Source of the DNA: a virus
Virus record (IMG/VR): IMGVR_UViG_3300036766_002181
Location: 124,001-188,000 of that record
DNA: 64,000 nucleotides
Strand: one strand, 5' to 3'
Made by a program: the position numbers and the translations under genes. This document shows, in pieces, positions 50,023-57,870 of this stretch. Under the pieces are notes generated by a model. The model did no database searches. It saw only the letters and a list, made by a program, of their open reading frames with translations, and was not told where the DNA came from. Every line of letters begins with the position of its first letter. The stretch's first letter is position 1.

Positions 50023-50611
50023 ACTAAAACTCACAAGAGATCAGGTAGTAGACTATTATCCGGGAAATCAGTTTGTATTTCTTTGGTGTTATGACAATTG
50101 TCTTGTCTTGAGGGAAGAAAAGGCCTCAAGCAACGGAACGCCTACCTACATCTTTTTTTCAAAGGCAGATGAGTGGTACTATGATTTTATTCTTGCCACA
50201 AAGGATTTTGAATTTGGCAAAGAAATTTCAGATAGATTTTGGTATCCAAAAAAATATGAGCAATTACAAAAGAGAGCCGTAAGCAAAGAGGATTTTGCCA
50301 GACTTGCAGTTGAGCAGATTGACTATGTTCTTAGTTCAAAGATCAATAAGCTTGTCAAGAAAAACAAAGAAATTTTAATTGATCACTTTGATTATAACGA
50401 CTTTGCCTTTGTTTACTTTGCCCAAGATACATGGCATGCCTATTGTCCTTCGCTAAAAATTCTTCAAGAATTTCACCTAACAAAGCAGGCAGAAAAGCAA
50501 AATATTCATTATTTGTCATTTATAACAAATCAAGAGGTTTTTAACAAAAAGGACGAGTGGGATCGAGAGGGAGTCGTAAGGTTGCCAGTTAAAACTGAAA
50601 CCGAACAATAG
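50018..50611 (+). CDS. Hypothetical protein
   Basis: The 197-residue protein is rich in aromatics (YYPGNQFVFLWCYDNCLVLR, DEWYYDFILATKDFEF), suggesting a compact alpha/beta fold. A helical middle (SKEDFARLAVEQIDYVLSSK) and a final strand-rich part follow. No family is recognised. Its start codon is inside a perfect hairpin. Confidence 0.6.
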   Translation: MTLKLTRDQVVDYYPGNQFVFLWCYDNCLVLREEKASSNGTPTYIFFSKADEWYYDFILATKDFEFGKEISDRFWYPKKYEQLQKRAVSKEDFARLAVEQIDYVLSSKINKLVKKNKEILIDHFDYNDFAFVYFAQDTWHAYCPSLKILQEFHLTKQAEKQNIHYLSFITNQEVFNKKDEWDREGVVRLPVKTETEQ

Positions 50612-50632
50612 GAGGAAAACAACAGATAGCCA

Positions 50633-51172
50633 ATGAGAGAATTTTCTATATTTTATTTAATTGACAGAATCTTGCACAGGTTTCTTTGGGCCCTGACAGA
50701 GGCCTTTCCAGGTCGAACCCGAGAAATTAGGGTTGATGGCAAAAAGTATTTAAGGCGATTTTATATAACCCCACGAAGATTAGACGAACAAGGCGAAACA
50801 ACGGGGCATTATAAGGGATTTGGGATTTATTTGCATTATTTTTATCGGGGCGACGAAGACAGAGAACTTCATAATCATCCTTGGAAAAATGCCTTTAGTT
50901 TTATTTTAACAGGAGGATATCAAGAAGAAAGAAAGGCGCATGTCCACGAAGCCGTTATCAATCGCCTAATCCGACGATATACCTTTAATAATATCAAACA
51001 CAATACCTTTCACAGAGTAACAAAGCGCCCAGGAGCCAATCACATTTGGACCATATTCTTTACTGGAAAAAGAGTTCAAGACTGGGGATTTTGGGACAAG
51101 GACGCCAATACCTATATTCCACATGGAGATTTTGTAAATTATCGTGATCAGGGATATAAGACAAAAGATTAA
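50633..51172 (+). CDS. Cupin-like protein
   Basis: The 179-residue protein has metal-ligand-type motifs of cupins: YLHYFYRGDEDRELHNHPW with two His, FILTGGYQEE, and NTFHRV...IWTIFFTGKRVQDWGFW in the second half. This resembles small phage and bacterial cupin proteins ending in a VxxWGFW segment. Cupins range from dioxygenases to sugar isomerases, so no reaction can be named. A GGAGG ribosome site precedes the ATG by about 15 bases. Confidence 0.6.
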   Translation: MREFSIFYLIDRILHRFLWALTEAFPGRTREIRVDGKKYLRRFYITPRRLDEQGETTGHYKGFGIYLHYFYRGDEDRELHNHPWKNAFSFILTGGYQEERKAHVHEAVINRLIRRYTFNNIKHNTFHRVTKRPGANHIWTIFFTGKRVQDWGFWDKDANTYIPHGDFVNYRDQGYKTKD

Positions 51173-51220
51173 TAATAACATATTCTCCAAAAGTTCACAG
51201 TCTTACAAATAGGAGAATCT

Positions 51221-51550
51221 ATGTTTTCAGACGACGACAACAATCTTGGAGCCGAACTTGTTAGTCTTGCCGTTGAAACAATTGCAGAGCCAAAAGCAAG
51301 ACATGAGTTTTATAGAAAACTCATTGGTCTTTTAGAGTCTTATGATTCTTTTGCTCTTGATGATGCTCTTGGCATAGACGATGCCTTTGATGAAGTTTAT
51401 GATGAAGAACATAAAAAACATAAAAAAAGATCAAAAAGAAAAAGTCGTGGACACGAGGACGACGAAGATGAAGAAGGCGAAATTAGAGTCTTGGATGACG
51501 ACAATGATTCTCCTTATGGGTTTAGAAGAGCCCCCGGCGATGAAGAATGA
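51221..51550 (+). CDS. Hypothetical acidic protein
   Basis: The 109-residue protein has a helical N-terminal half (AELVSLAVETIAEPKARHEF, YRKLIGLLESYDSFALDDAL) and a C-terminal half of alternating Lys/Arg and Asp/Glu clusters. An AGGAGA site precedes the ATG. Function unknown. It overlaps the next gene by four bases. Confidence 0.55.
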   Translation: MFSDDDNNLGAELVSLAVETIAEPKARHEFYRKLIGLLESYDSFALDDALGIDDAFDEVYDEEHKKHKKRSKRKSRGHEDDEDEEGEIRVLDDDNDSPYGFRRAPGDEE

Positions 51551-51747
51551 ATGATAATTCTGGATATCGCTCTCACTGGTCTTGCCGATGGTGCCAGGCA
51601 GACAAAAAACAAAGAACCTGTTGCTGTCGTGGGAAAGAATGTGAATTTACCACGTTCTATACCTATAGTATTACAAACATGATGGAGCACTTGCACGAGA
51701 TTCATGGATATGACCTGCCAAAAGGATATAAGACAAAAATTACTTGA
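51547..51747 (+). CDS. Small zinc-finger-like protein
   Basis: The 66-residue protein has Cys/His pairs arranged as CRWCQADKKQRTCCC, CEF and later HLHEIH. The C-x2-C...H-x3-H order is that of a BED or C2H2-type zinc finger. A nucleic-acid-binding role is likely but untested. It is coupled by ATGA overlap to the acidic gene upstream. A promoter for the tRNA region overlaps its stop codon. Confidence 0.6.
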   Translation: MNDNSGYRSHWSCRWCQADKKQRTCCCRGKECEFTTFYTYSITNMMEHLHEIHGYDLPKGYKTKIT

Positions 51748-51772
51748 CAATTTGTTCTGTTTGATGTATAGT
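51744..51772 (+). promoter_or_regulatory. Promoter of the tRNA region
   Basis: TTGACA (51744-51749), 17 bases, TATAGT (51767-51772). The transcript would start near 51779 and run through a structured element and two tRNA genes. Confidence 0.7.
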
Positions 51773-51805
51773 TAAAACAACTAATCGTGGAAAATCAATT
51801 GCAAA

Positions 51806-51872
51806 GTCCGGGTTACTTCAAGCTTTATCCCTGTGGGGATAATAACATTATAGCTTGATAGCCGGCTTTTTT
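51806..51872 (+). ncRNA. Structured leader or stable RNA before the tRNAs
   Basis: Three nested stems can form: CCGG (51808-51811) with CCGG (51862-51865), TCAAGCT (51818-51824) with AGCTTGA (51852-51858), and TATCCC (51826-51831) with GGGATA (51836-51841). A run of six T follows (51867-51872). It could be an attenuator, a terminator, or a stable RNA like the non-tRNA species in the T4 tRNA cluster. The remaining bases to 51923 show nothing further. Confidence 0.5.
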
Positions 51873-51923
51873 GCTGCATAAGTTTCTGATTTGTGCCCGT
51901 TATCAAGCCTTCAAAAAAACATG

Positions 51924-52009
51924 GGAGGTAAATTAGTGGAAGGTATCCACGGGCAGACTGTAAATCTGCTGCCGCTCTGCGGTTGATGGTTCGATTCTAT
52001 CTGCCTCCA
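51924..52009 (+). tRNA. tRNA-Tyr (GTA)
   Basis: The acceptor stem is GGAGGTA/TGCCTCC, the anticodon stem GCAGA/TCTGC with loop CTGTAAA (anticodon GTA), the long variable arm CCGC/GCGG as expected for bacterial tRNA-Tyr, and the T-arm GATGG-TTCGATT-CTATC. The D-arm is atypical (GTGGA/TCCAC around AGGTA). The CCA end is not encoded (ACCT follows). Confidence 0.85.
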
Positions 52010-52020
52010 CCTAAACGATA

Positions 52021-52098
52021 CAGGGTAAGGGCCAGGTAGTAGGCCACTCGGCCTGGAACCGAGAAATCTTGCTGGTGCAACGCCAGCTACCCTGACCA
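52021..52098 (+). tRNA. tRNA-like gene, apparent anticodon TGG (Pro)
   Basis: A full cloverleaf forms: acceptor CAGGGTA/TACCCTG, D-stem GGCC/GGCC with loop AGGTAGTA, anticodon stem CTCGG/CCGAG with loop CCTGGAA, T-stem GCTGG/CCAGC, then discriminator A and encoded CCA. Position 33 is C where T is nearly universal, and the T-loop reads TGCAACG and not TTCRANY. So it is either a degenerate tRNA-Pro or an unusual tRNA. Confidence 0.65.
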
Positions 52099-52104
52099 AT
52101 AAGC

Positions 52105-52145
52105 CAGAGTTATTACTTGACAACTCTGACAAAATGCACTATTAT
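52105..52145 (+). promoter_or_regulatory. Promoter with inverted repeat overlapping the -35 box
   Basis: TTGACA (52117-52122), 17 bases, TATTAT (52140-52145). CAGAGTT (52105-52111) and AACTCTG (52122-52128) form an inverted repeat spanning the -35 box, possibly an operator or a processing hairpin after the tRNAs. The leader before the ATG at 52166 would be about 14 bases. Confidence 0.6.
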
Positions 52146-52165
52146 TTGATGGTAAAGTGAACGCA

Positions 52166-53260
52166 ATGAAGGAAAAGTCAGACAAAGACCCACATACTCT
52201 TATCTTTGTTTATGGAAGCCTAAAACGAGGCTTCCAACGGCACAAGGTTTTGACAAATGGTGGAGCACAATTTGCTGGCGCAGGTATTACCTTTGATACC
52301 AACTATACCATGCATACTCTTGATGCCTTTCCTGCCGTTATCCAGGACGGCAAAGATAATTCAAGATTTGCAATCTGCGGAGAGCTTTATACTGTAAATA
52401 AAAATGTTTTAGATACGATTGATGCTGTCGAAAGCGATGGCTTGCTTTTTTCCAGAAAATTGATAGAGGTCTTCAATCTTAACGATGCAAATAACCAATA
52501 TAAAGTAACAAGGGCATGGATGTACCTCTGGACCCGTACAAACGATTTACCAATGTTTCCTGGCCAGCAGGATGTAAGCATCCGTACCTGGCTTTGTAGA
52601 AACAGAATGACGCAGAGTTGGTCGATGAAGGCAGCAGCCGTGAGCAATGAAACCGTAACTCCTTCTCAAATCATTATACCGATGAAAAGTTCTCAGATTC
52701 TTCTTTTGCCCGAGGATGCAACAAGAATAATTCAAAGCCCGGCAATCCTTACAAAGGAAGAAAAAACAATTATCACGGCCACTCTGCTTCCTGGAAACAA
52801 AGATAGGAATCAAATAAACGAAATGTTTTTTGATGTGGGAAAGGAAGAAATTAAATTAAGCAAAATCGAGCAGGAAGATCGTGACGAGGAAACTTCTCTG
52901 GAAGAGGATTATGACGAGGAGGGACTTATTGAGGCCGAGGGCCTTTCAGAAGAGTCAGACGATGAAATAGAGTGGCTCGACGACGAAGAGGAAGATGATG
53001 ACGAAGAAGATGATGAGGGCTACGGATATAACAAAAATTTAGATGATGCTCTGGACACGGCAGCCTCTATTCTTGATGAAGAAGAGGAAGAAAACGACGA
53101 TAAAGAAACCGTTCAACAACTCCGTCAAGATTACGAAGATTGGTGGGGGGAAAGATATACTCAAAACAAAGTTGTCGCCTCAGAACGAGAAGAGGCAGAA
53201 AAAAAGAAAATTAGAGAAATGCCGATGGACATTCATACCTTTCAAATGAAGGCTAGCTAA
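52166..53260 (+). CDS. Gamma-glutamylcyclotransferase-like domain fused to a long acidic tail
   Basis: About 364 residues from the ATG at 52166; a GTG at 52157 is the alternative. The N-terminal domain (residues about 10-135) has the GGCT/AIG2 signature FVYGSLKRGF, AFPAVIQDG, FAICGELYTV and a catalytic-type Glu (DAVESDGLLF). Family enzymes cleave gamma-glutamyl amides to release 5-oxoproline. A middle segment with beta strands follows, then about 100 residues dominated by Glu and Asp. That acidic extension is unusual for the family and recalls the acidic tails of head proteins in this window. Confidence 0.7.
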   Translation: MKEKSDKDPHTLIFVYGSLKRGFQRHKVLTNGGAQFAGAGITFDTNYTMHTLDAFPAVIQDGKDNSRFAICGELYTVNKNVLDTIDAVESDGLLFSRKLIEVFNLNDANNQYKVTRAWMYLWTRTNDLPMFPGQQDVSIRTWLCRNRMTQSWSMKAAAVSNETVTPSQIIIPMKSSQILLLPEDATRIIQSPAILTKEEKTIITATLLPGNKDRNQINEMFFDVGKEEIKLSKIEQEDRDEETSLEEDYDEEGLIEAEGLSEESDDEIEWLDDEEEDDDEEDDEGYGYNKNLDDALDTAASILDEEEEENDDKETVQQLRQDYEDWWGERYTQNKVVASEREEAEKKKIREMPMDIHTFQMKAS

Positions 53261-53527
53261 ATGCTGTATAAGATTATCGCAAGAAATAAAAAGCATTTTT
53301 ATGAATCAGACCTAACCTTTGAAAGAGGATGGAAACTTCATAGCTCTGGTTCTCTTTATTCTGATGTTGCAGCATTTAAGCTAACAAAGAGAATGAAGTG
53401 GAAAAAGATTCGACTGGCCTTGGTAAACGTTAGAACCAAACGAAGGCTCCCTGAATTTATTCAGGGATCAAATGCCCATATTCTGGATGCCTTTTTATCA
53501 GGAACCCTAGATGCCAAAAGAAAATAA
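53261..53527 (+). CDS. Small basic hypothetical protein
   Basis: The 88-residue protein (MLYKIIARNKKHFYESDLTF) begins immediately after the GGCT-like gene. It is basic with scattered aromatics and a C-terminal helix (QGSNAHILDAFLSGTLDAK). No family is recognised. It overlaps the next gene by 17 bases. Confidence 0.55.
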   Translation: MLYKIIARNKKHFYESDLTFERGWKLHSSGSLYSDVAAFKLTKRMKWKKIRLALVNVRTKRRLPEFIQGSNAHILDAFLSGTLDAKRK

Positions 53528-53717
53528 CAAGTCAAGCGTCAGGGTCAAATCATCTTCGGTGGTTGAGTTATCACCAGGGTTGGTTTATATGCCAAAAAAC
53601 GGTTGCCTTGTTCACAAGGGAGCAATTGTGATAAGAATGATTTATGCAGAAAAGGAACTTGTTAAACTTTTATTGCCTGTAATTAAGGATTATGCCGCCT
53701 CCAAGGAATTATCATAA
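53511..53717 (+). CDS. Small hypothetical protein
   Basis: The 68-residue protein has a beta-forming first half (SSSVVELSPGLVYMPKNGCL) and a helical end (EKELVKLLLPVIKDYAASKE). Function unknown. It abuts the zinc-ribbon gene with no gap. Confidence 0.5.
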   Translation: MPKENNKSSVRVKSSSVVELSPGLVYMPKNGCLVHKGAIVIRMIYAEKELVKLLLPVIKDYAASKELS

Positions 53718-53942
53718 ATGATTTATGAATATTGCTGCAAGGCCTGCAAAAAGCAAATGGAAATAGAGCACTCCATAAAGGATTCTGCCAAAACCGATTG
53801 TCCGGCTTGTAAGGCAATAGATTCTTTGCAACGACTTATTTCAGGAAAAGATATACCCTTTATTTTAAAGGGCGACGGATGGTACAAGGATGGCTATGAA
53901 ACAAAAAATAACAACGCCACTACCAAAGGAAAAGATCAATAA
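53718..53942 (+). CDS. FmdB-type zinc-ribbon protein
   Basis: The 74-residue protein MIYEYCCKACKKQMEIEHSI has two CxxC knuckles (CKAC at about 7-10 and CPAC at about 34-37), then RLISGKDIPFILKGDGWYKDGY, the characteristic FmdB end. These small zinc ribbons are often regulators in bacteria and appear sporadically in phages. The stop overlaps the next start by one base. Confidence 0.85.
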   Translation: MIYEYCCKACKKQMEIEHSIKDSAKTDCPACKAIDSLQRLISGKDIPFILKGDGWYKDGYETKNNNATTKGKDQ

Positions 53943-54283
53943 TGTCTCACTATAAGTTTGCAATTGTTTTTTCAAAGATTAATGACTATGTTCGAATCCC
54001 TGACTTAGTAGCCTTTGAAATTAAGCCAGAGGAATTTGAATACCAGGTAAGCATTGACAAGGTTGCCTATATTGTCGAAGATGTTAATCGGGCAAAAACA
54101 GACAAGGTTATGAGCCTGCTTGAACAAGGGGGCGTTAAAAAAGAAGATATGCGAGTCCTTTCCAGGGCAATGCATAAAGAGTTTGATAGACTACAAAGGA
54201 TTGATATTCCTGTTGTCGAAGAAGAGTATGCTTTAGAAATAACTGCAACAAAGATCGAATCTATGACCTCTGCTTCTCTTTAA
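53942..54283 (+). CDS. Hypothetical protein
   Basis: The 113-residue protein shows alternating strands and helices (YKFAIVFSKINDYVRIPDLV, DKVAYIVEDVNRAKTDKVM, REVIP-type later strands). No family is recognised. Part of a compact rightward operon (53261-56043). Confidence 0.55.
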   Translation: MSHYKFAIVFSKINDYVRIPDLVAFEIKPEEFEYQVSIDKVAYIVEDVNRAKTDKVMSLLEQGGVKKEDMRVLSRAMHKEFDRLQRIDIPVVEEEYALEITATKIESMTSASL

Positions 54284-54289
54284 GAGAAA

Positions 54290-54586
54290 ATGTTAAATCG
54301 CACAAAAAAAGATTGGGAATTCAACTTCTCGGTACAACTACAAGATGGTAGCAGACAAATCCTCAGTCTTAATAAGCAAAATGCCACCATGCTAATGATG
54401 CAGCTTTTAATGAAGCTGGAACAGGAGGAAAAAGAGAAAACAAATCTTTTGCCAAGCGGATTGCAGCCTCTGCAACAGAAGCAGGAAGAAAAGAAATTTA
54501 AGTCTTTTGACGAATTTATGGGCGATGTTAACGAAACAATTCAAATGGCAACAAAGGATATAAAAAAGAAACAAAACAATGACTAA
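54290..54586 (+). CDS. Hypothetical protein
   Basis: The 98-residue protein begins with a short beta hairpin ([20 protein letters not shown]) then long helices rich in Gln, Glu and Lys ([20 protein letters not shown]). Function unknown. It overlaps the IF-1 gene by eight bases. Confidence 0.55.
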   Translation: MLNRTKKDWEFNFSVQLQDGSRQILSLNKQNATMLMMQLLMKLEQEEKEKTNLLPSGLQPLQQKQEEKKFKSFDEFMGDVNETIQMATKDIKKKQNND

Positions 54587-54830
54587 TAATAAAAATAACA
54601 ATAGTGGCGGTCAACAGCAACAGGATTCTCTTCACGTAGAACAGATTGGGGTTGTCACAAACAGCATTAAGGGAATCATTATGGTTCAGCTTGATTCAGG
54701 AACCCAGGTGCGGGCCCATCTGAGCGGAAAGATCAGACTTCATAAAATTAATATCGTACCAGGGGATCGAGTCAATGTGAAGCTTTCTCCATACGATTTG
54801 TCGATGGGAATTATCACAAAAAGGCTATGA
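54579..54830 (+). CDS. infA: Translation initiation factor IF-1 homologue
   Basis: The 83-residue protein has a disordered N-terminus ([14 protein letters not shown]) followed by a complete S1-type OB fold that aligns with bacterial IF-1: [40 protein letters not shown] and [20 protein letters not shown], including the SGK...GD.V.V.L.PYDLS.G.I signature. IF-1 binds the ribosomal A site with IF-2 and IF-3. A phage copy could bias initiation to phage messages. It overlaps its neighbours and is surely translated in the same operon. Confidence 0.93.
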   Translation: MTNNKNNNSGGQQQQDSLHVEQIGVVTNSIKGIIMVQLDSGTQVRAHLSGKIRLHKINIVPGDRVNVKLSPYDLSMGIITKRL

Positions 54831-55141
54831 GCGACAACGGCCTTAAGGAATATGTTGAATTGTGTTCGCAATGTTTTCAGGCCTGGCAAAGATGTAATAA
54901 AATTACCTGGTCTTCTTTTGACGTTGCAGAATTGTCCGCCCGACAATTAAAAGAGAATAACAAAACTTTATCTAGAAAAGCACTTAGAAAAGTCTTTTTG
55001 TTTAATGGATTTTATATTAATCCCACACCAGAAGATCTTGCAATGGAGATAGGGGATTGGTCCTTGGATCCAAAAATGACAGCCTATGTTCTTAACGACA
55101 AGGGTATCGCTCAATTGCGTTCCATTAGAGTTAGATTATGA
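54827..55141 (+). CDS. Hypothetical protein downstream of IF-1
   Basis: The 104-residue protein is coupled to IF-1 by ATGA overlap. The sequence ([40 protein letters not shown]) suggests a helical domain with two Cys residues close together. No family is recognised. Confidence 0.55.
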   Translation: MSDNGLKEYVELCSQCFQAWQRCNKITWSSFDVAELSARQLKENNKTLSRKALRKVFLFNGFYINPTPEDLAMEIGDWSLDPKMTAYVLNDKGIAQLRSIRVRL

Positions 55142-55539
55142 GAAAAAGAAAAATTGGAAATATTAAGCTTTATGTTGGAAGAATATTTTCATTAAAAAAT
55201 ATTAAAAGAATGTATGCAGGAGTTTCTTCGAAAGAACTTGGTGAAGCCGGGGTTATGGTTATCGACGAAAGTCAAACTAAGGTTTTGGTAATGGGAGCTT
55301 TAAAAAATCCTGTTTGGATTTCCAAGTTCTATCTTCATAAAGAGCTTACACAGGAAACAAAAGACTCTTTAACAAAAGAAAAATTAAACGAAATGGCATT
55401 AGCGATTTCAAATATTGCATTTGAGCTATTAAATAAAGCCAATGTTTCTTCTTCTAAAGAAGAAGAAACAAAATCTCTTTTAAAAATTGCAAACGAACTT
55501 TGCTTATTAAGCGGGAATGTCAAGGATAAAGTAACTTAA
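55138..55539 (+). CDS. Hypothetical protein, paralogue of the next gene
   Basis: The 133-residue protein shares an ordered set of segments with the gene at 55570: KLYVGRIFSL, a variable stretch, VMVIDESQTKVLVMGA and VWISKFYLHKEL. A helical C-terminus follows. The conserved part is probably a small beta barrel. Tandem duplication is the simplest explanation for the pair. Function unknown. Confidence 0.6.
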   Translation: MRKRKIGNIKLYVGRIFSLKNIKRMYAGVSSKELGEAGVMVIDESQTKVLVMGALKNPVWISKFYLHKELTQETKDSLTKEKLNEMALAISNIAFELLNKANVSSSKEEETKSLLKIANELCLLSGNVKDKVT

Positions 55540-55569
55540 TTTTGCAGCAGATATTTATTTGTTGGCATT

Positions 55570-56043
55570 ATGCCAGCAAAAACAGATATCCCGGCAAAGT
55601 ACAAGTCTTATGTTGGTCGATTATTCTTTTTAAGAAAACACAAGATTATTCCTGCGTCGCTTGATCAAAAGGCAAAAACAAGAAAAGATTATGATCGAAT
55701 AGAAACCTTTGGTGATGCCTGCCTTGTTTTAGACGAAACAAATACAAGAGTAAAAATTGTCGCCGCCGGAAATAAAATTTTATGGATTTCTAAGTTCTAT
55801 CTTCATAAAGAGGTTATAGACAAAGATCTTGAACAACATGATAGTATTACAGCCCTGTTGGAAACATTAATAGGCTTTAAAGATTCCTTTCAAGAACTTT
55901 ATAAAAAATACAAGCCAATCATCAATGGTTCTAAAAAGAAGCAACAGCAACATGAAAAAGAGGGCCCATCAGAAGAGTTTTTTCATGAACTTATCCGACA
56001 GCTTAGAAATTATGCAGACGTGCTAAAAAATCAAGAAAAATAG
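55570..56043 (+). CDS. Hypothetical protein, paralogue of the preceding gene
   Basis: The 157-residue protein repeats the pattern of its neighbour: KSYVGRLFFLRKHKI, CLVLDETNTRVKIVAAGNKI and LWISKFYLHKEV. A longer helical C-terminus with a Gln-rich turn follows. It is the last gene before the promoter of the Rnl1-type RNA ligase. Confidence 0.6.
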   Translation: MPAKTDIPAKYKSYVGRLFFLRKHKIIPASLDQKAKTRKDYDRIETFGDACLVLDETNTRVKIVAAGNKILWISKFYLHKEVIDKDLEQHDSITALLETLIGFKDSFQELYKKYKPIINGSKKKQQQHEKEGPSEEFFHELIRQLRNYADVLKNQEK

Positions 56044-56069
56044 TCAAAATATAATATCCTCTATATTGC

Positions 56070-56098
56070 TTGACTTTATTGTTTTAATTTGCTATAAT
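56070..56098 (+). promoter_or_regulatory. Promoter of the Rnl1-type RNA ligase gene
   Basis: TTGACT (56070-56075), 17 bases, TATAAT (56093-56098). The -10 box is the exact consensus. The predicted leader is about 17 bases and contains an AAAGGG ribosome site. Confidence 0.75.
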
Positions 56099-56121
56099 GG
56101 CAAGACAAAGGGCAGAGCAAT

Positions 56122-57342
56122 ATGTTGGTTCAAGAATATCTTAAAACTCATAGCCTTGAACAGCTTAAAGAAGAGCACGCTGTCAACTATAGAATTCATG
56201 GCCATAAATTTTCCTTAAATTATGACATGATTGAGGCAAGGGACGAAAATCCTATTTGCTGCGAATGTCGAGGTCTGGTGCTTTGTCCTGAAAATGCCAC
56301 AGCCAGCCTTGTTATTGAACCGACAAAAATTGTCGGTTCTACCAAGATTCTTGCTCGTGGGATGAATCGATTTTTCAATTTTGGTCAGGGTGCAGCAGCA
56401 GATGTTAATTTCGAGGCAAAGACTACAAAGTTTTTTAACAAATTGGACGGAAGCTATACAGCCCTGCATTTTGATTATGCTTTAGGAGAATGGTGTGTCT
56501 CTACTCGCTCTGTTCCAGAGGCAGATCTTCCTATTGACGGATTTGGCAATCTAACCTTTCGCAAGTTGTTTGAAAAGGCAGTTTGTGAAACTACCCTTAA
56601 TGAGTCTTTTTCTGATTGGCTAAAGGCTGCCAAGCCAAAGATTGGCTACACCTATATTCTTGAACTCTGTACTCCTGCAAATCGAGTTGTGGTCGAGCAC
56701 AAAGATTTTAAGGTTTATCTGATCGCAATTCGCAACAACCTAACCGGCCAGGAATATGACATTAATAGCCCAGAGGGAAGGCTTGAAGGCATTCCTCTTT
56801 GTGAAAGTTATTCTCTTGGCAGCCTAAAAGAAATGCTGGACTTCGTTGCCAATCGCAGCCCTTCTGAATATGAGGGAATTGTTGCAATGGATTATCAGTT
56901 TAATAGAGTTAAGGTGAAAAATGCCGGTTACCTTGCCCTGTCTCGCATTAAGGAATCGGCCATTCGATCCCCCCGTGCCTTGCTTGAACTTTGCCTTCTG
57001 GAGCGTCTAGACGACGCTCTGCCGCTCTTGCCTGCGCACCTGGTAGCAGAGGCAGGGTTGGTCAAGGAACGTCTAGGATCGTTTATAAATAATTCGAATA
57101 AGCTATATTCAGAATGCTTGGAAACGGCCAAGAATAATTCGCCTGATAAAAAGGATGAAAGGGAATGTCGAAAGCAGATGGCCCTGGCGATTCAGGCAAC
57201 TGCCGGGGCCTGGATGCCATATATGATGGCCCTTTATCTTAGGAGGGTTTCTTCCTTTGAAGAATTCATGAATTCGCATAAAAGCGATCGTGGAGAATAT
57301 AACGATAGCATTCTTGACACTTTAATGAGATTAATTTCATAA
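56122..57342 (+). CDS. rnlA: RNA ligase, T4 Rnl1-like
   Basis: The 406-residue protein has the nucleotidyltransferase motif FFNKLDGSYTALH with Lys107 as the likely adenylated residue (T4 Rnl1 Lys99). YILELCTPANRVV (motif III-IIIa) and SPSEYEGIVAMD...RVKVKNAGYL (motifs IV and V) follow. A C-terminal helical domain (about 285-406) corresponds to the Rnl1 tRNA-recognition domain. In T4 this enzyme works with Pnkp to repair tRNA cut by a host anticodon nuclease. A kinase-type partner lies at 63100-63540. It has its own promoter. Confidence 0.93.
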   Translation: MLVQEYLKTHSLEQLKEEHAVNYRIHGHKFSLNYDMIEARDENPICCECRGLVLCPENATASLVIEPTKIVGSTKILARGMNRFFNFGQGAAADVNFEAKTTKFFNKLDGSYTALHFDYALGEWCVSTRSVPEADLPIDGFGNLTFRKLFEKAVCETTLNESFSDWLKAAKPKIGYTYILELCTPANRVVVEHKDFKVYLIAIRNNLTGQEYDINSPEGRLEGIPLCESYSLGSLKEMLDFVANRSPSEYEGIVAMDYQFNRVKVKNAGYLALSRIKESAIRSPRALLELCLLERLDDALPLLPAHLVAEAGLVKERLGSFINNSNKLYSECLETAKNNSPDKKDERECRKQMALAIQATAGAWMPYMMALYLRRVSSFEEFMNSHKSDRGEYNDSILDTLMRLIS

Positions 57343-57348
57343 ATTTAT

Positions 57349-57603
57349 ATGGGCATTTATATCAGGCTTATTTCTGGAAATCTATATAGGGTTACACTAA
57401 GTCCCGAATTTGATGGCTATGCTGCCTTTCATCAGGTTCTTAATAGAGAACCATTTAGGCTTGGCAAAATGCTTAAAATTTGCGATGGACAAATCGCATT
57501 GTACTTGGAAAGAAACTATTTTCTAATTCACGGGCAAATAGTGATTCCTGCTGTTTTTGTTATGCAAAGTAATCCATTTGTACTAGTGGAAGAAAGTGAT
57601 TGA
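57349..57603 (+). CDS. GELY-family small protein
   Basis: The 84-residue protein has LISGNLYRVTLSPEF, AFHQVLNREPFRLGKML, GQIALYLERNYFLIHGQIVIP, matching the ordered motifs of this phage's small paralogous family: G-x-L-Y-R/K-I, H-x-I/V, G-x-I, and FL-x-G-x-I-x-IP. It is the first of three tandem members after the RNA ligase. The fold is probably a small beta barrel; function unknown. Confidence 0.65.
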   Translation: MGIYIRLISGNLYRVTLSPEFDGYAAFHQVLNREPFRLGKMLKICDGQIALYLERNYFLIHGQIVIPAVFVMQSNPFVLVEESD

Positions 57604-57609
57604 GCCGAT

Positions 57610-57870
57610 ATGGTGCCATCCCATGCCAAGACATTTATAGAAGGACAATTATATAGAATTGTCGATCACGACGCCAGCCGTGCATGGTTCCATAAAATTA
57701 TTTCAAACAAACCATTGAAAACGAAAATGCTAGAAACCCCTTTGCCTGTTGGCTCCATAGCAATGTGCATTAATGCAAGGACGTTTATATTTTTAGTAAA
57801 TGGGATCAGGGCAATTCCTTCAAAGGGTACTTCGGCATCAGGGCTTCTTCTTCCAATAGAAGAGGATTAA
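57610..57870 (+). CDS. GELY-family small protein
   Basis: The 86-residue protein has FIEGQLYRIVDHD, WFHKIISNKPLKTKML, GSIAMCINARTFIFLVNGIR and AIPSKGTSASGLLLPIEED. It is the clearest relative of the following gene (HKIIS[N/D]KPL, IRxIPSxGT, GL[L/I]xPIE), so the two are recent duplicates. Function unknown. Confidence 0.65.
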   Translation: MVPSHAKTFIEGQLYRIVDHDASRAWFHKIISNKPLKTKMLETPLPVGSIAMCINARTFIFLVNGIRAIPSKGTSASGLLLPIEED

